Origin: Bradyrhizobium ottawaense
GTDB taxonomy: Bacteria; Pseudomonadota; Alphaproteobacteria; Rhizobiales; Xanthobacteraceae
Length of the DNA stretch: 64,000 bases
Direction: 5' to 3'
NCBI RefSeq assembly: GCF_900099825.1
Contig: NZ_LT629693.1
Coordinates: forward strand, 2,046,001-2,110,000
Part shown: positions 61,816-64,000 of the stretch, piece by piece
Position numbering within the stretch: position 1 is the stretch's first letter
Layout: every line of letters begins with the position of its first letter
Notes under the pieces: model-generated
The model's input: only the letters and a program-made list of their open reading frames with translations
Told to the model about the DNA's origin: nothing
Database searches by the model: none
Program-made: the position numbers and the translations under genes

Positions 61816-61841
61816 GGCAGCGGTCTCCGTTGCGTCCAGGC

Positions 61842-62999
61842 CTAGAGCCCCATCAGCTTGGCGATGATGTTGCGCTGAATTTCATTGCTGCCGCCGCCGA
61901 TCGGACCGAGGCGCGAGTCCCTGAACAGGCGCTGCATGTCGTGCTCCATCGAGAAGCCCGCGCCGCCCATCACCTGCATGCCGATATGGGCGCATTCGAA
62001 ATCATTGTCGGTGGCGACAACTTTGGCGATCGCGGTTTCCATCCGCGTGTCATAGCCGGCGTCCATCATCTCCGCGGTCCGGTAGGTGACGAGCCGGGCA
62101 ATCTCGGCCTTGATCCGCATGTCCGCCAGCTTGTGCGAGATCACCTGGAACTTGCTGATCGGCCGGTCGAACTGAATGCGCTGCGTCGCATAATCCCGCG
62201 CGATATCGATCGCCTTCTGCGCATTGCCGGCGCCGCAGGCGGCAATCGCCATCCGTTCCAGATTGAGGCCGCGCATCAGAATTTTCCAGCCGCGGTTCTG
62301 CTCGCCGATCAGGTTGCGCGCGGGCACCCTCACCTCGTCGAAGAATATCTGGTTGGTATGGGTGGTGTGCCGCCCCATGGTTTCGATCGGGCGGATCGAG
62401 ACGCCCTTTGCCTTGGCGTCGACCAGGAACATGCTGAAGCCGTCATGCGCCGGCTTCGCCGACGGATCGGTCTTGACCACCAGCACAATGTAATCGGCGA
62501 CATGGGCCGAAGTGATGAACCATTTCTGGCCGCGAATGACGTAGTCGTCGCCGTCGCGCACGGCATTGGTCTTGATCGACGCGGCATCCGATCCGGTCTG
62601 CGGCTCGGTCAGCGCAAAGGCGATGTAGATGTCGCCCTTGATCATCGGCACCATGTAGGTCTGCTTGAGATGTTCGCTGCCGTTGTAGAGCAGTTGCAGG
62701 CCGGCGTAGATCGCGCTCGTCATGTAGGTCGTGCCAAGGCACGCATAGTGATAGGACAGCGTCTCGAGCAGGATCGCCATGTCCTTGTAGCTGCCGCCCA
62801 GTCCGCCGTATTCTTCCGGATACGGCAGACCCAGCCACCCGCCCTTGGCAAGCGCCTGATACGCCTCGGTCGGCCAGCCGGCGTCGCGGTCGAGCTGTCG
62901 GATTTTTTCCACCGGCAGATGCTGCTCGGCCAAAGCGAGCAGGCTCTGGCGCATCAGTTTTTGTTCGTCGGTGAAGCCAAAAGCGTTGAACAGCGGCAT
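61842..62999 (-). CDS. Acyl-CoA dehydrogenase
   Basis: A 385-residue FAD enzyme that introduces a double bond into an acyl-CoA. YAGLQLLYNGSEHLKQTYMVPMIKGDIYIAFALTEPQTGSDAASIKT is the FAD/acyl block, and MGGAGFSMEHDMQRLFRDSRLGPIGGGSNEIQRNIIAKLMG the C-terminal block. The usual active-site glutamate position (YEGT) reads IGGG, so the base must come from another position, as in isovaleryl-type or other subfamilies. The gene follows GntR box D. Confidence 0.92.
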   Translation of the reverse strand: MPLFNAFGFTDEQKLMRQSLLALAEQHLPVEKIRQLDRDAGWPTEAYQALAKGGWLGLPYPEEYGGLGGSYKDMAILLETLSYHYACLGTTYMTSAIYAGLQLLYNGSEHLKQTYMVPMIKGDIYIAFALTEPQTGSDAASIKTNAVRDGDDYVIRGQKWFITSAHVADYIVLVVKTDPSAKPAHDGFSMFLVDAKAKGVSIRPIETMGRHTTHTNQIFFDEVRVPARNLIGEQNRGWKILMRGLNLERMAIAACGAGNAQKAIDIARDYATQRIQFDRPISKFQVISHKLADMRIKAEIARLVTYRTAEMMDAGYDTRMETAIAKVVATDNDFECAHIGMQVMGGAGFSMEHDMQRLFRDSRLGPIGGGSNEIQRNIIAKLMGL

Positions 63000-63088
63000 T
63001 TCGTTTCCTTCTCGGCACTTTTTTGTCCGGCCGTCAGCCGGATCGTTTCATGGCTTGTTACCCGGCCCATCTGGCTGTGTCATCTGAA

Positions 63089-63102
63089 AACTGTTGACAT
63101 AT
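63089..63102. promoter_or_regulatory. GntR regulon box D (degenerate)
   Basis: AACTGTTGACATAT matches box A at 12 of 14 bases. It lies 90 bp before the acyl-CoA dehydrogenase gene and 107 bp before the MaoC-N gene. TTGACA (63094-63099) within it could be a -35 with TACGTT (63116-63121) as -10 for the rightward genes. Confidence 0.6.
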
Positions 63103-63151
63103 TGGCCGCGACCCATACGTTGCGGCCTTCGGACGCGGGATAGAGGAAAAA

Positions 63152-63199
63152 ATGCGCCGGTCGACGACGATCAAGACCAAGACCGGCCGCGGCGCATGA
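63152..63199 (+). CDS. Possible 15-codon leader ORF upstream of the MaoC-N gene
   Basis: GAGGAAAAA precedes an ATG and the short reading frame MRRSTTIKTKTGRGA, ending in a TGA that overlaps the ATG of the next gene (ATGA at 63196-63199). The real gene has no good ribosome site of its own, so it may be translated by coupling to this leader. The peptide is very basic and has no known relatives. Confidence 0.4.
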   Translation: MRRSTTIKTKTGRGA

Positions 63200-63627
63200 G
63201 CATGCCCGAACCCGACCGCCGCATGGGCGGATGGACCGGCGTCGGCTACGACGACATCGAGGTGGGACGGACCTATCCGCCGCAGCCGCTCCCGGTCTTA
63301 GCCGACGATGTGGCCCGCTTCTACCGCAGCATCGGAGAAATGCGGCCGGCGCCCGAGATCGGCACCCGCATACCGGCGTTCCTGCTCAATGAAATACGCG
63401 CGCTGAAGAAGCAGATGAAGTTTCCACCGGGCGTGCTGCACGCGCAGGAGGAAATCGAGATGCACAGCGCCGCCCGCCTCGGCGAGCCGCTGATGGTTTC
63501 GATCACGATTACCAACAAGTACATCCGCAACGACAAGCGCTTCATCGTGTTCGATCAGCACGTGCGCTGCGCGACCGACCAGCGATCCATCATGACGATC
63601 AAACACATACTGTACTGGCCATGCTGA
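63196..63627 (+). CDS. MaoC-N-type dehydratase (FAS1-like N-terminal hotdog)
   Basis: 143 residues: TGVGYDDIEVGRTYPPQPLPVLADDVARFYRSIGEM and GTRIPAFLLNEIRALKKQMKFPPGVLHAQEEIEMHSAARLGEPLMVS. This is the N-terminal, non-catalytic or partner hotdog of paired MaoC hydratases. An alternative start is the ATG at 63202. The stop overlaps the start of the next gene by a few bases, and the two products probably form one heterodimeric hydratase. Confidence 0.85.
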   Translation: MSMPEPDRRMGGWTGVGYDDIEVGRTYPPQPLPVLADDVARFYRSIGEMRPAPEIGTRIPAFLLNEIRALKKQMKFPPGVLHAQEEIEMHSAARLGEPLMVSITITNKYIRNDKRFIVFDQHVRCATDQRSIMTIKHILYWPC

Positions 63628-64000
63628 CCGATCACTGCTTCAAAGTAGGACAGCGGTTGACGCGCCCGGGTCCGCCCCTCACCCTTCAGGCCTTTACGGA
63701 TTTCGGCGCCCTGCTCGGCACCGACGCGCCCATTCACAACGACGCTGCGTATGCGGCGAAAACCCAATACGGCACCGTCATCTCGCAAGGCCCGCTGCTG
63801 CTGGCCTGCTACGAAACCTGGCTCTGCGAGCTGTTCGGCGAAGCTACATGGAGCCGAACCGGCCGACTGACCGCCAAATTTCTCGATCCCGCCAGGATTG
63901 GCGAGACGGTAACCCTCGAAATGGTGGTCGGCGAGACGGTCGAAGGCCGCGCGCATTTCGAAGTGCGCGTCGTATGTGGCGAGCGCCTGCTGGCGCTGGG
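63621..64000 (+). CDS. MaoC-type dehydratase, partial (runs off the window)
   Basis: The first 126 codons are in the window; the reading frame is open to the last base. It begins MLTDHCFKVGQRLTRPGPPLTL and has the hydratase block GTDAPIHNDAAYAAKTQYGTVISQGPLLL, with D35 and H39 as candidate catalytic residues. Its ATG overlaps the stop of the upstream MaoC-N gene, so it is the catalytic partner in a two-gene hydratase. Likely under GntR box D. Confidence 0.88.
   Translation, partial: MLTDHCFKVGQRLTRPGPPLTLQAFTDFGALLGTDAPIHNDAAYAAKTQYGTVISQGPLLLACYETWLCELFGEATWSRTGRLTAKFLDPARIGETVTLEMVVGETVEGRAHFEVRVVCGERLLAL

Overview
The window reads as chromosome of a Bradyrhizobium-like alphaproteobacterium (order Hyphomicrobiales). 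This rests on high GC, strong third-position GC bias, many tripartite-tricarboxylate (TTT/Bug) and branched-chain-amino-acid-type ABC receptors, FCD-type GntR and TetR regulators, CsbD and DUF2778 proteins, and dispersed intergenic palindromic repeats typical of Bradyrhizobium/Rhodopseudomonas genomes. I saw no rRNA, tRNA, CRISPR array, transposase or phage gene. Genus and function calls come from reading proteins and motifs; no database search was run.

Layout. 1-4.6 kb: RND efflux operon (adaptor, pump, TetR) with an operator-like palindrome in front. 4.6-24.4 kb: mostly single-gene units. These include an ACS-type MFS permease, a YcaQ-like DNA glycosylase, an OmpA-family protein, a GT39-like mannosyltransferase, a FecR/beta-barrel pair, a Tat-type hydrolase and amidohydrolase, an enoyl-CoA hydratase, a His-rich cupin, CsbD, a D-2-hydroxyacid dehydrogenase, FKBP, gamma-glutamyltransferase, a frameshifted trhO followed by slyX, small envelope proteins and hemE. 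24.4-27.1 kb: GMC oxidoreductase, TetR and a SnoaL-like protein around tandem palindromes. 27.1-33.9 kb: a GntR-headed operon for an ABC importer plus deacetylase, FAH-family and MetE-like enzymes. 34-44.6 kb: DUF2778 pair, DOPA-dioxygenase/VOC pair with LacI, TTT receptor and SDR, a P450/ferredoxin pair with TetR, then aspA.

44.6-64 kb is the most interesting part. It is a catabolic island with three kinds of uptake proteins (Liv-type ABC, TRAP receptor, TTT receptor), a GntR/FCD regulator, a PrpB-like lyase, a TMADH/enoate-reductase-like flavoprotein, a PrpF-like isomerase, a metallo-beta-lactamase hydrolase (frameshifted), an NAD-epimerase, a TcuA-like flavoprotein, a 3-hydroxyisobutyrate-dehydrogenase-like enzyme, an acyl-CoA dehydrogenase and three MaoC-type hydratases. 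A palindrome, AACTGT-NN-ACAGTT, occurs at 50392, 52520 and 59233, with a degenerate copy at 63089. It sits before every divergent transcription unit of the island and before the regulator, so these genes look like one regulon. The enzyme set suggests dehydrogenation, double-bond shift, hydration and retro-aldol cleavage of a polycarboxylic or branched-chain acid. The substrate cannot be named from sequence.

Two genes (trhO and the metallo-beta-lactamase) are split by clean frameshifts. Read evidence is needed to tell real mutations from assembly errors.
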